From an uncultured Lachnospiraceae bacterium (GTDB lineage: Bacteria; Bacillota; Clostridia; Lachnospirales; Lachnospiraceae), in contig CAJUFQ010000006.1 in the NCBI GenBank assembly GCA_910585625.1, positions 1-64,000 on the forward strand: a stretch of DNA of 64,000 bases, in the 5' to 3' direction. Numbering within the stretch: the first letter of the stretch is position 1; each line of letters begins with the position of its first letter. Positions 52,938-61,709 of the stretch are shown here, piece after piece. The notes below the pieces were generated by a model. That model was not told the origin of the DNA, did not search any database, and saw only the letters and a program-made list of their open reading frames with translations. A program made the translations under genes and the position numbers.

Positions 52938-53705
52938 ATGGAGGAAAGATTTAAAGAACAGGCCGTGATTATCCGGCAGGAAGAAATTTCCTATGGGGTT
53001 TACAGTATGTGGCTGAAGACGGAACAGATTGCCCAGAAGGCAAAGCCGGGGCAGTTTATCTCTATATATTGCCATGAGGGCAGCAGATTGCTGCCAAGGC
53101 CCATCAGCATCTGTGAGATTGACCGGGCAGACCAGGCGTTGCGCATTGTATACCGTGTGCAGGGCAAGGGGACGGAGGAATTTTCTAAGATGCGTACCGG
53201 CGGGAGCGTGGATATTGTAGGGCCGCTGGGCAATGGCTTTCCCCTGAAAGGGAAGAAGGCATTTCTCATCGGGGGAGGAATCGGCATACCGCCGCTTTTG
53301 CAGCTTGCCAAGGAGCTGAAATGTGAGAAACAGATGATATTGGGGTATCAGGACTCCCTGTTCCTGCAGGAGGAGTTCAAGCGGCTGGGAAACCCTTATG
53401 TGGCGACAGAGGACGGAAGCTACGGCACAGAGGGAAACGTCATGGATGCAATCCGGGAAAACGGGCTGGATGCAGAGATTATCTATGCCTGCGGGCCGAT
53501 GCCCATGCTCCGGGCCGTGAAGTCATATGCCCGGGAAAGGAACATAGAGTGCTGGGTATCCCTGGAGGAGCGGATGGCTTGTGGGATTGGCGCATGCCTG
53601 GGGTGCGTGTGCAAGTCCAAGGAAAAAGACGTGCATACGAATGTGAACAGCAAACGAATCTGTAAGGAAGGCCCGGTATTTCGCGCAGAGGAGGTGGATT
53701 TCTGA
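52938..53705 (+). CDS. pyrK: dihydroorotate dehydrogenase electron-transfer subunit
   Basis: A 255-residue FAD/[2Fe-2S] protein. FAD domain with RPISICEIDR and a nucleotide-binding GGGIGIPPLLQLAKEL. The cluster ligands are four Cys near the C-terminus (MACGIGACLGCVCK and ICKEGPVF). Passes electrons from PyrD to NAD+. Its stop shares a base region with the pyrD start (TGATG). Confidence 0.95.
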   Translation: MEERFKEQAVIIRQEEISYGVYSMWLKTEQIAQKAKPGQFISIYCHEGSRLLPRPISICEIDRADQALRIVYRVQGKGTEEFSKMRTGGSVDIVGPLGNGFPLKGKKAFLIGGGIGIPPLLQLAKELKCEKQMILGYQDSLFLQEEFKRLGNPYVATEDGSYGTEGNVMDAIRENGLDAEIIYACGPMPMLRAVKSYARERNIECWVSLEERMACGIGACLGCVCKSKEKDVHTNVNSKRICKEGPVFRAEEVDF

Positions 53706-54613
53706 TGAACACGATGGTAAATCTCGCAGGCATAACCTTGAAGAACCCGGTCATGACGGCATCAGGAACCTTTGGTTCCGGCCAGGAGTTTGCGGAGTTC
53801 GTTGACCTCAGCCAGCTGGGAGCAGTGGTTACCAAAGGCGTTGCCAGCGTTCCATGGGCAGGGAACCCTACGCCGAGGATTGCAGAGACCTATGGCGGTA
53901 TGCTCAACGCAGTGGGGCTGCAGAACCCGGGGATTGACGTGTTTGTGGAGCGTGACGTCCCATTTCTGGCGAAATATGACACGAGGATTATTGTAAATGT
54001 TTGTGGAAGGACGACAGAGGATTACTGTGAAGTAGCAGAGCGTCTTGCTTCCCAGCCGGTGGATATGCTGGAGATTAACATTTCCTGCCCGAACGTAGAA
54101 GAGGGCGGCATTGCTTTTGGACAGAATGCTGATTCTGTGGAGGCTATCACGAAAGCAGTCAAGAAACATGCGAAGCAGCCAATCATCATGAAGCTCAGTC
54201 CGAACGTGACGGACATTGCCGAGATGGCAAAAGCAGCGGAGGCAGGGGGGGCAGATGCTCTGTCTCTGATTAATACGATTACCGGGATGAAGATTGACAT
54301 CCACAGCCGTAAGTTTGCCCTTGCCAATAAGACAGGGGGGTTGTCCGGGCCTGCTATCCACCCGGTTGCGGTGCGTATGGTTTACCAGGCGGCGCAGGCG
54401 GTGAAGATTCCCATCATTGGGATGGGAGGCATCATGACGGCAGAGGACGCTATTGAGCTGATATTGGCTGGCGCCAGCGCGGTGGCTGTAGGGACAGCCA
54501 ATTTCCGTAACCCTCAGGTGACGATGGAGGTTGTGCAGGGAATCCGGGACTATATGGAAGAGTACGGCGTGGAAGACATCAATGATTTGGTGGGGGCAGT
54601 CGGCAAGGCCTGA
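53705..54613 (+). CDS. pyrD: dihydroorotate dehydrogenase, class 1B catalytic subunit
   Basis: A 302-residue FMN TIM-barrel enzyme oxidising dihydroorotate to orotate. LEINISCPNVEEGG carries the class 1 catalytic Cys; MKLSPNVTDI and GMGGIMTAEDAIE bind FMN. Overlap with pyrK confirms the 1B heterotetramer type, NAD+-linked. Confidence 0.95.
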   Translation: MNTMVNLAGITLKNPVMTASGTFGSGQEFAEFVDLSQLGAVVTKGVASVPWAGNPTPRIAETYGGMLNAVGLQNPGIDVFVERDVPFLAKYDTRIIVNVCGRTTEDYCEVAERLASQPVDMLEINISCPNVEEGGIAFGQNADSVEAITKAVKKHAKQPIIMKLSPNVTDIAEMAKAAEAGGADALSLINTITGMKIDIHSRKFALANKTGGLSGPAIHPVAVRMVYQAAQAVKIPIIGMGGIMTAEDAIELILAGASAVAVGTANFRNPQVTMEVVQGIRDYMEEYGVEDINDLVGAVGKA

Positions 54614-54685
54614 ACCGTTCTTTTTTAAGCATCGCATGATGGCTGCATGAAGTAACCGTTTCGTGTATTGGGAAAGGAGAATAGC

Positions 54686-56092
54686 ATGAAGAAATTTGTC
54701 TGTACCATCTGTGGGTACGTCCATGAAGGGGAAGAGGCTCCCAAAGAATGCCCTGTCTGCCATCAGCCGGCGGAAAAGTTCCGGGAAGAGAACGCGCCGA
54801 GTGAAACAGTGAGTACGCTGGACTTAAGGAGCGGGAAAGCAGAGGAGAAGGAAGATGTCTCTTCTTCGGAATTAAGCTATGATAAGAATTTCTACCGTAA
54901 CGATGCGTCATGCCGTTACATGGAAGAAATCCATCAGATGGCAGTGACCGGCAAGAGCATCAGCGGAGCTATGGGCACGAAGATGGCAATGCCGTCCTGG
55001 GACGACATCCTGCTTCTGGGAGCGCAGCTGAATCCGCCGCCCTTGGATGAGGATGAGCCGGTAAGCACGATGACCGTAATCGGCAAACATGCCAAGAAGC
55101 CAATGATTTTAGACAGTCCGGTATATATCTCCCATATGTCCTTTGGCGCATTATCCAAGGAAATCAAAGTGGCGTTGGCTAAAGGGGCTGCGATGGCAAG
55201 GACGGCAATGTGCAGTGGGGAGGGCGGCATATTGCCGCAGGAGCGGGAAGCTTCCTACAAATACATATTTGAATATATCCCCAATAAGTACAGCGTGACA
55301 GACGAGAATCTGCGCAGCGCAGACGCCATCGAGATTAAAATCGGCCAGGGAACGAAACCTGGTATGGGCGGCCATCTGCCAGGGGAGAAGGTGACGGCGG
55401 AGATTGCCAGGCTGCGTGGGAAGAAGCAGGGGGAGGACGTGCAAAGCCCCAGCAAATTCCCGGAGCTGAATTCCAAAGAAGACTTAAAAGACATGGTCGC
55501 AATGCTGCGCAGCCGTTCGGACGGAAGGCCGATTGGCATTAAGATTGCGGCAGGGAGGATTGAGCGGGATTTGGAATATTGCGTCTACGCAGAGCCGGAT
55601 TTCATTACCATTGACGGCAGAGGCGGGGCAACTGGCTCAAGCCCGCTGTTCCTGCGGGAGGCTACTTCGGTGCCGACCGTCTATGCCTTGTACCGCGCAA
55701 GGAAATACCTGGATGCGGTGCGTTCTGACATCTCGCTGGTGATTACTGGCGGGCTGCGCGTGTCCGCGGATGTGGCGAAAGCGCTTGCTATGGGTGCGGA
55801 CGCAGTGGCAGTGGCCAGCGCAGCGTTGATTGCGGCAGCCTGCCAGCAGTACCGCATCTGCGGTTCAGGCAGCTGCCCGGTGGGCATCGCCACGCAAGAC
55901 CCTGCCCTGCGAGAGCGGCTGAAAGTGGAGCAGTCGGCACAGCGGGTCGCAAATTACCTCAATGTGACGTGCGAAGAGCTGAAAACCTTTGCACGGATTA
56001 CCGGGCATGACTGTGTGCATGATCTTAGCGTTGACGACCTGGTCACATTGGACAGGGAAATCTCAGAACATACGAATATCCCGCATGCGTAG
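54686..56092 (+). CDS. rubredoxin-like domain fused to GltB-type FMN glutamate synthase domain
   Basis: A 468-residue protein. Residues 1-40 are a rubredoxin-like zinc ribbon/iron site (CTICGYVHEGEEAPKECPVC). Residues about 80-460 match the FMN-binding domain of glutamate synthase: GALSKEIKVALAKGAAMA, EGGILPQE, IKIGQGTKPGMGGHLPG, TIDGRGGATGSSP and the 3Fe-4S cluster motif CGSGSCPVGIATQDP. No glutamine amidotransferase domain, so ammonia or a partner is needed for any GOGAT activity. ATG 54686 after AAAGGAGAA. It lies between pyrD and pyrE, yet its reaction is not a known pyrimidine step. Confidence 0.88.
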   Translation: MKKFVCTICGYVHEGEEAPKECPVCHQPAEKFREENAPSETVSTLDLRSGKAEEKEDVSSSELSYDKNFYRNDASCRYMEEIHQMAVTGKSISGAMGTKMAMPSWDDILLLGAQLNPPPLDEDEPVSTMTVIGKHAKKPMILDSPVYISHMSFGALSKEIKVALAKGAAMARTAMCSGEGGILPQEREASYKYIFEYIPNKYSVTDENLRSADAIEIKIGQGTKPGMGGHLPGEKVTAEIARLRGKKQGEDVQSPSKFPELNSKEDLKDMVAMLRSRSDGRPIGIKIAAGRIERDLEYCVYAEPDFITIDGRGGATGSSPLFLREATSVPTVYALYRARKYLDAVRSDISLVITGGLRVSADVAKALAMGADAVAVASAALIAAACQQYRICGSGSCPVGIATQDPALRERLKVEQSAQRVANYLNVTCEELKTFARITGHDCVHDLSVDDLVTLDREISEHTNIPHA

Positions 56093-56152
56093 AGAGAGGC
56101 GTCTTGCACGGTGGGCGCAACCTGGAAAAAGACATAATTTATAGCGGTTAGG

Positions 56153-56209
56153 AAATAGTGTGGATTCTCTGTTTATACTGAAAATTGAGAAATCTGCACT
56201 ATTTTTTTG
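56153..56209 (+). terminator. terminator after the GltB-like gene
   Basis: Stem aaatagtg (56153-56160) with cactattt (56197-56204), continued by an inner gattctc/gaga(a)atc pairing, then a T-run. Confidence 0.78.
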
Positions 56210-56285
56210 TTTGGTTTTACCACAAGGTTTTACTAGATGTATTGTAATCCTACACAAAATTGAGAAACTCAAAATCGGAAATACA

Positions 56286-56314
56286 TTGAATATTCCAGGG
56301 ATTTATGGTAGTAT
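56286..56314 (+). promoter_or_regulatory. promoter of pyrE
   Basis: TTGAAT (56286-56291), 17-nt spacer, TAGTAT (56309-56314), 36 nt before the start. pyrE is thus separately promoted from the rest of the pyr genes. Confidence 0.6.
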
Positions 56315-56350
56315 ATAGAAAATCTTGGCAACAGGAGGCCTTAGAACAGA

Positions 56351-57025
56351 ATGGAAGCGTACAAGCAGGAATTTATTGAATTCATGGTAGACTGCCAGGT
56401 GTTAAAATTTGGCGAGTTTGTGTTAAAGAGCGGCAGGAAGTCCCCATTTTTCATGAATGCGGGGGCTTATGTGACAGGCGCCCAGTTAAACAGGCTGGGA
56501 GAATATTATGCGAAGGCAATCCATGCGCATTATGGGGACGAGTTTGACGTGCTGTTTGGCCCTGCCTATAAGGGAATACCGTTAAGCGTTACCACGACGG
56601 TTGCCTACAGCAGGCTTTATGGCAAGGAAATTCGCTACTGTTCCAACCGCAAGGAGATAAAGGATCACGGTGACACGGGTATTCTATTGGGGAGCAAGCT
56701 CAAAGACGGTGACAAGGTCGTGATTATTGAGGATGTGACTACTTCCGGCAAGTCCATGGAGGAGACGGTGCCAATCATCCGCGCGCAGGCAGATATTGAA
56801 ATTGTGGGCCTGATGGTATCCTTAAACCGCATGGAGCGGGGCAAAGGCGAGAAGAGCGCGCTGGAGGAAATCAGAGATTTATATGGGTTTGAAACGAACG
56901 CCATCGTGACGATGGAAGATGTGACAGAATATTTGTATAATAAGCCATATAAGGGAAATATATATATTAATGATGAGATGAAAGCAGCCATTGACAGCTA
57001 TTATGAGCAGTACGGAGCAAAATAG
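56351..57025 (+). CDS. pyrE: orotate phosphoribosyltransferase
   Basis: A 224-residue enzyme joining orotate and PRPP. The PRPP motif VVIIEDVTTSGKSMEE is near 120; the substrate loop KSPFFMNAGAYVTG and flexible loop with RKEIKDHGDTG are present. Longer form typical of Clostridia. ATG after AGGAGG (56333-56338). Confidence 0.95.
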   Translation: MEAYKQEFIEFMVDCQVLKFGEFVLKSGRKSPFFMNAGAYVTGAQLNRLGEYYAKAIHAHYGDEFDVLFGPAYKGIPLSVTTTVAYSRLYGKEIRYCSNRKEIKDHGDTGILLGSKLKDGDKVVIIEDVTTSGKSMEETVPIIRAQADIEIVGLMVSLNRMERGKGEKSALEEIRDLYGFETNAIVTMEDVTEYLYNKPYKGNIYINDEMKAAIDSYYEQYGAK

Positions 57026-57034
57026 GAGATTAAT

Positions 57035-57187
57035 ATGAATGAGAAGACGTATAAGACCATGACAGTTGCGGGAGCCGGCAATATCGCCGTCGGCATCGTT
57101 GTGCTGGTCTGCGGCATTGTGTGCGGGATACTGACGATTGTGAGCGGAGCCAAAATGTTGAAGAGGAAATCAGATATTATATTTTAA
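57035..57187 (+). CDS. small single-pass membrane protein (50 residues)
   Basis: A short gene with a good AGGAGAT site 9 nt after the pyrE stop. A hydrophilic N-terminus (MNEKTYKTMTV) is followed by one long glycine-rich hydrophobic helix (about 18-38) and a basic end (MLKRKS). The next gene's likely TTG start is 12 nt after its stop. I do not recognise the family; it looks like a small membrane partner of the VanZ and DUF6142 proteins that follow. Confidence 0.72.
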   Translation: MNEKTYKTMTVAGAGNIAVGIVVLVCGIVCGILTIVSGAKMLKRKSDIIF

Positions 57188-57198
57188 AGGATAAAAAA

Positions 57199-57678
57199 TT
57201 GAGAAAAGATTACAAGAAGATGCTCCGGATATGCAGCAAGGTCATGTTCGGAGTGTATATTATTTTCTTAACATATTTTCTGTTTTTTGCAGAAAGCACC
57301 GGTCGGACATTCGAGAGCAGGACGTACCACTATAACTTGGTATTGTTTAAGGAAATCGGCCGTTTTATCAAATACCGTCATGTGCTTGGAACCCAAGCAG
57401 TAATGCTGAACCTTGTGGGAAATGTCATTGCATTCTTCCCCTTTGGCTTCTTCCTGCCCATTTTGTACCCCAAATGCAGGTTGCTGCTCTTTACAACGTT
57501 CCTCAGCTTTGAATTCAGCCTGCTGGTAGAGACCATCCAGTTGGTTTCCAAAGTGGGGAGCTTCGATGTGGACGACCTTTTGCTGAACACCATAGGCGGG
57601 GCGTTGGGCTGCTTGATTTTTTTGTGGATGAACCAGATAAGGAGAAAATATGAGACGAAAGAGAAAGAACGCGTATAA
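57199..57678 (+). CDS. VanZ family membrane protein
   Basis: About 159 residues with four transmembrane helices and the VanZ family pattern: short ESRxYHYNLVLFKEI-like loop, NLVGNVIAFFPFGFFLPIL and ETIQLVSKVGSFDVDDLLLNTIGGALG. TTG at 57199, 7 nt after AAAGGA, is the likely start; the GTG at 57121 overlaps the upstream small gene and has no site, and ATG 57220 is another option. VanZ proteins are linked to glycopeptide tolerance in some hosts, but most, like this one with no van genes nearby, have unknown roles. Confidence 0.85.
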   Translation: MRKDYKKMLRICSKVMFGVYIIFLTYFLFFAESTGRTFESRTYHYNLVLFKEIGRFIKYRHVLGTQAVMLNLVGNVIAFFPFGFFLPILYPKCRLLLFTTFLSFEFSLLVETIQLVSKVGSFDVDDLLLNTIGGALGCLIFLWMNQIRRKYETKEKERV

Positions 57679-57976
57679 ATTTGGCGATAAGAAGCATTCC
57701 AGGCGGGGCAAAGTGTCGCTGGCCTTGGCGGTGCTGTCGCTTATTGCAGGAATCGGCATGGTTTCGGTCTCCATCCAGAACGGCGGGAATGCCAATGAAT
57801 ATGTCGGGAGCGCCGGGCTGTTTTCGATGATGGTTTGTTTTGTCTCCCTGATGGTCGGGCTGGCCAGCTTGCGGGAGGATAGCTATAAGCTGTTTCCGGT
57901 TTTGGGAAGCGTCTGTTCCGGATTGACATTGGCAGGCTGGGCGGCAATTTATGCATTAGGCTTTTTTATCTTATAG
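57650..57976 (+). CDS. DUF6142 small membrane protein
   Basis: A 108-residue protein overlapping the VanZ gene by 29 nt, with AAGGAGAA before its ATG. Very basic N-terminus (RRKRKNAYKFGDKKHSRRGK) and three hydrophobic helices; the pattern SLALAVLSLIAGIGM and GSAGLFSMMVCFVSLMVGL suits the Lachnospiraceae family DUF6142, of unknown function. Its TAG stop lies inside the repeat element that follows. Confidence 0.75.
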   Translation: MRRKRKNAYKFGDKKHSRRGKVSLALAVLSLIAGIGMVSVSIQNGGNANEYVGSAGLFSMMVCFVSLMVGLASLREDSYKLFPVLGSVCSGLTLAGWAAIYALGFFIL

Positions 57977-58190
57977 GAAAGACCTTGTCACGCTAAAGCG
58001 CGAAAGCGCCTTTTCTATAAGACAAGAAATAATATGCGCACTCGTGCAAAAAGTAAAATGTCGCTACGTGACCGTCCTAAGGAATCCCCGGGCAAGCCTG
58101 GTATCCCTTAGGACAAAACTTGCACTCGGCGCGTCAAAGTGTGCAAGCCGCCTCCATGAGAATGAGGGAAGGTTGAAGTGGGCTTGCCCG
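57969..58190 (+). repeat. structured intergenic repeat element, copy 1
   Basis: Begins with a 26-nt sequence found again at 63868-63893 (25 of 26 identical). It folds as a stem (57970-57981 with 58010-58021, one wobble) capped by GCGC-GAAA-GCGC (57998-58009). A second perfect 9-bp stem (58074-58082 with 58106-58114) and a cttgcac/gtgcaag pair (58119-58125, 58141-58147) follow. No gene is seen between 57977 and 58221. Could be a dispersed palindromic repeat or a structured RNA. Confidence 0.65.
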
Positions 58191-58221
58191 CTTTGTTATT
58201 ATAGGGAAATGAGGTCATGAG

Positions 58222-60300
58222 ATGGGTTATCAGGAATTTTGGCAGGCATACCGCGCGGAAGCAGGAGAACGCTTCGCGCTGGTGGCAGAACGGTTAAAGC
58301 AGATAGAGACAGAGGAGACAGTGGCGTGTCGCTGGAGGGGATATTTCCGGCAGACTGCCGCTTTTTTAAGGAGGCTGTGCTGCCTGGAGGAGGAAATCTA
58401 TGGGGGAGCGGCAAAGTATTTCAGAAGCAAGAGCCTTGGGCAGCTGCAGACGGAAAACCGCGCGTTGTATGAGGATATCTTGCCACAGCATTATGGGGAA
58501 AGCTATGGGAACCCCGCTTACGCGGCGAAACAGCTGGGGGAAGGACATGGGAAGCTTCTATCCATGCTCTATGCCGATTTGCGTTCTCTGATTCCTTATG
58601 CATTTGAGGGAAGGAATTACGAGCTTACGATTTTTGGGGAGCTGTTCATTGAGATTTATAATTGCTTTGAACAGGAAGAATGCCCCGAAGAAGAGAGGAT
58701 CCGACAGATTATTTACTGGTTCTACCATGATTACAGCGAGATTTTCACGGAAATCAGCGTGTTCTCACAGAGCATCCCTGAAATGGATTTCTATGTGCGG
58801 ATTATCATGGACAGCGATTTGTCAGATTTGCGTTACCTCTACCGGTACGGACTCTATATCTCGGATAATCAGATGAAAGTTGCCGAATTCTTGAACCGTA
58901 TGGAGGAACAGGAAATCCAGGCGATGGCGGACACTTACACAGAAGGGTACCGCATGGGGTTTGAAGTGACGGGCAAGGATTTGTCGAAGAAAAAATATGT
59001 GGATTTGCGTTATCCCGTGGGGTTTGAGCGGATGATGCGTGCGGCAGTGGGCAATTTCCAGAAGATGGGCCTGCAGCCGGTAGTCTCGCGAATCAGTGAG
59101 ACTTCCTTTTCCGGCAGGGGCGGCGGCAGCCCATCGGTGTCAGTATCTTCACCGAACCGTCAATATGACTTCGACCACAAGTCTGACAAGGCAGTATACT
59201 TTGATAAAGCTTTCGTGGAGCGGCGTCTGGAAGGCTTAAGGACGGCATATGAGAGGCGTGGGGAAACAGCCGCTCTCTATGCGGGGCCGGCAGTCGTGGA
59301 GACTTTTGGGGAAGAAGGATTCCAGCCTTCATCCTGTCCGCAGGCTTGTCAGTTGGATGAAAAGCAGCAGAAGCTGAACGTGTATGCGGCAGGTCAGTCC
59401 ATGCAGATTACAAACCAGCATATCCGGGGCGAGGAGCGGAGTTTCACAATCATTGCTTATCCCGTACCGGAAATTGGCCCCAGATTTGAGGAAATTTTTG
59501 CCAGGACTGTTACGGTCAATACCCTCGATTACAAGCTATATCAGGATATGCAGCAGAAACTTATCGATGTGCTGGATCGGGGGGTGGCTGTCCGCATTAC
59601 TGGTAAGGGCGGGAACAAGACGGATCTGACTGTCGCGCTGCATCCCTTGGAACATCCTGCACGGCAGACGAATTTCGAAAATTGCGTGGCGGATGTCAAT
59701 ATTCCGGTGGGCGAAGTATTCACCACGCCCATGCTCAAAGGCACGAATGGGCGTCTGCATGTGACGCAAGTATACTTAAACGGTATAAAATACCTGGATT
59801 TGGAACTTGATTTTACGGATGGCATGGTCAGCCGCTATTCCTGCCGCAATTTTAGCGATGAAAGGCAGAACCTGTCATTTCTCAAGGAGAACCTGTTAAA
59901 ACACCACGATACGCTCCCCTTAGGAGAGTTTGCAATCGGCACGAATACCACGGCTTATCGGATGGGCTTGGATTACCAGATCCAGGATAAACTGCCAATC
60001 CTGATTGCAGAAAAGACAGGGCCGCATTTTGCAGTGGGCGATACCTGCTACAGCTGGTCGGAAGATACGCCGGTCTTTAACCCGGACGGCAAGGAAATCG
60101 TGGCGCGGGACAATGAAGTCTCCATCCTCAGGAAAGAGGACGTCCGGAAGGCCTACTATAACTGCCATACGGATATTACCATCCCTTATGGGGAGCTTGG
60201 CCGGGTGACCGTCATCTGCCAAGATAAAAGCACGGAAGACATCATCCGGGACGGCAGATACGTGGTGGCAGGGACGGAGGCATTAAACGAGCCGTTGTAA
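58222..60300 (+). CDS. M29-type aminopeptidase with a long N-terminal extension
   Basis: A 692-residue cytosolic protein. The C-terminal 400 residues resemble M29 thermophilic aminopeptidases (AmpS/PepS): DLTVALHPLEHPARQTNFENCVADVNIPVGEVF, GEFAIGTNTTAYRMG, LIAEKTGPHFAVGDTCY (about 595-612) and CHTDITIPYGE (about 648), which supply the dinuclear metal ligands. M29 enzymes are usually near 410 residues; here about 280 extra N-terminal residues, mostly helical, are of unknown function. ATG with GAGGTCATGAG, a modest site. Convergent with the minus-strand GH18 gene. Metal ligands assigned by pattern, not alignment. Confidence 0.82.
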   Translation: MGYQEFWQAYRAEAGERFALVAERLKQIETEETVACRWRGYFRQTAAFLRRLCCLEEEIYGGAAKYFRSKSLGQLQTENRALYEDILPQHYGESYGNPAYAAKQLGEGHGKLLSMLYADLRSLIPYAFEGRNYELTIFGELFIEIYNCFEQEECPEEERIRQIIYWFYHDYSEIFTEISVFSQSIPEMDFYVRIIMDSDLSDLRYLYRYGLYISDNQMKVAEFLNRMEEQEIQAMADTYTEGYRMGFEVTGKDLSKKKYVDLRYPVGFERMMRAAVGNFQKMGLQPVVSRISETSFSGRGGGSPSVSVSSPNRQYDFDHKSDKAVYFDKAFVERRLEGLRTAYERRGETAALYAGPAVVETFGEEGFQPSSCPQACQLDEKQQKLNVYAAGQSMQITNQHIRGEERSFTIIAYPVPEIGPRFEEIFARTVTVNTLDYKLYQDMQQKLIDVLDRGVAVRITGKGGNKTDLTVALHPLEHPARQTNFENCVADVNIPVGEVFTTPMLKGTNGRLHVTQVYLNGIKYLDLELDFTDGMVSRYSCRNFSDERQNLSFLKENLLKHHDTLPLGEFAIGTNTTAYRMGLDYQIQDKLPILIAEKTGPHFAVGDTCYSWSEDTPVFNPDGKEIVARDNEVSILRKEDVRKAYYNCHTDITIPYGELGRVTVICQDKSTEDIIRDGRYVVAGTEALNEPL

Positions 60301-60359
60301 CGGATGGCATGGCAGGGGACTTGGGGCGGCAGCAAGTTAAAATGATACATTGCCGGAAA

Positions 60360-61547
60360 TCAGAGGATGGCGAAGGTATCGCCCAGCAGCAGCCAGTTTG
60401 CGCGGAACAGCTGCATGATTTGCCAGTAGCTCATGCCCCGCAGCCGGTATTCTTTTACCAGACTGAATTTTGCAGTCAGGCTGCGCACGTCCTCAAACCA
60501 TACTTCATGGGTCAGGCCGTTTTGCATATAGTTGAAATAAGGTGCCTGTGAGATTTCGTCGAACTGGATGGAAGCTCCGTTGGCAATGGCTATCTGCACA
60601 GCCTCTACGTTGCCGATGGTTGTCGCTTTGGAGGAGTCTTTCACATAGGGCAGCGTCCAGTCATAGCCGTAGTTGGGGATGCCCAGGTGGATTTTTTCCG
60701 GGGGGATTTTCGTCAGGGCATATTCCACCACCTGGCGGACCTTGTTTATGGGAGCGACTGCCATTGCCGGACCGTAGGTATATCCCCACTCATAGGTCAT
60801 CAGAAGCACATAATCTGCCGCTTCTCCTAAAAGCGCATAATCTTTTCCTTCATAGAGCAGCCCGCTTTGGGTGTCCGAAACTTTAGGCGCCAATGCCACG
60901 GAGACCGGGTAGCCCAGCACGTTTACGGCAGTCCGTACCTCACGCACGAAATCCGCGAAGGGGAATTTGTCTTCCGGAAGGATATACTCAAAGTCTATGT
61001 CTACGCCTTCAAATCCGCGTTCCCGGATTTGGGCGGTCAGGTTATCGATCAGCTGCCTCTTGGCAGTTTCGCTATTTACCACTTGGGAAATCAGATAATT
61101 GCTGAAACGCCCGTCGGGGCCGAACGGCGTCAGTGTCAGGATGGGCGCCACGCCATAGCTTTTTGCGGCGTCAATCATAAAGGTATCGTCCAGCTGTGGG
61201 GGAACCAATTCGCCTTCCACCGTGAAGCCGTAAGAAAATATGAAGAGGTCGGAGAGATAGGGGAGCGTCTCATTCAGTACCCAGCGGCTGATAAAAGGGT
61301 AGGCGTAGCCGCCCACATAGGCGGGATATAATTCGCTGCCAGGGGAGCCTGGTGTGTTTCCTTCATTTTCAGCGTTGCCCTCCCCATCTGCAGAACCCGG
61401 GGACTGCGAGAGGAGCAGCGCCTGCCCTACGGCCAGTGCGTAAGGATATGTGAGCTGGTTGTCGTAGATGATGGATTGAGCGGAAACGTTCTGGGAAGCG
61501 GCGATGGCGTCCACGCTGTCCCCAGGCTGCACTACATAGATTTTCAT
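60360..61547 (-). CDS. LysM-GH18 spore-type peptidoglycan hydrolase (SleL/YaaH-like)
   Basis: A 395-residue protein on the minus strand. One LysM (1-45: VVQPGDSVDAIAASQNVSAQSI), an acidic Gly/Pro/Ser linker (48-72), then a GH18 barrel with the catalytic run GVDIDFEY (Asp183, Asp185, Glu187), LAPKVSDTQ, LMTYEWGYTYGPAMAVAP and GIPNYGYDW. No signal peptide; the protein starts directly with LysM at ATG 61547. This is the layout of SleL/YaaH enzymes that act on the spore cortex as N-acetylglucosaminidases or sit in the coat, so expression in the mother cell is likely. The upstream open frame is rejected as non-family. Divergent from the Cache receptor gene. Confidence 0.88.
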   Translation of the reverse strand: MKIYVVQPGDSVDAIAASQNVSAQSIIYDNQLTYPYALAVGQALLLSQSPGSADGEGNAENEGNTPGSPGSELYPAYVGGYAYPFISRWVLNETLPYLSDLFIFSYGFTVEGELVPPQLDDTFMIDAAKSYGVAPILTLTPFGPDGRFSNYLISQVVNSETAKRQLIDNLTAQIRERGFEGVDIDFEYILPEDKFPFADFVREVRTAVNVLGYPVSVALAPKVSDTQSGLLYEGKDYALLGEAADYVLLMTYEWGYTYGPAMAVAPINKVRQVVEYALTKIPPEKIHLGIPNYGYDWTLPYVKDSSKATTIGNVEAVQIAIANGASIQFDEISQAPYFNYMQNGLTHEVWFEDVRSLTAKFSLVKEYRLRGMSYWQIMQLFRANWLLLGDTFAIL

Positions 61548-61709
61548 AGAATCACAGAATCCCTTTTTTCTATGATATGTGAGGGGGAGGAAAGCGTTCC
61601 GCAAAAGACGCGTGTGCGTCGTGAAAAATGTGTCATGTATGGTAGATTTTTCGGGCAAAACGTGATAGAATCGAACTAATTATGATTATACTTATGAAGG
61701 GAGACCTCT

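Noticed and set aside
53762..54763. 333-codon open frame antisense to pyrD
   Set aside because: Shadow of a fully supported pyrD; the peptide is His/Cys/Arg-rich with no recognisable domain.
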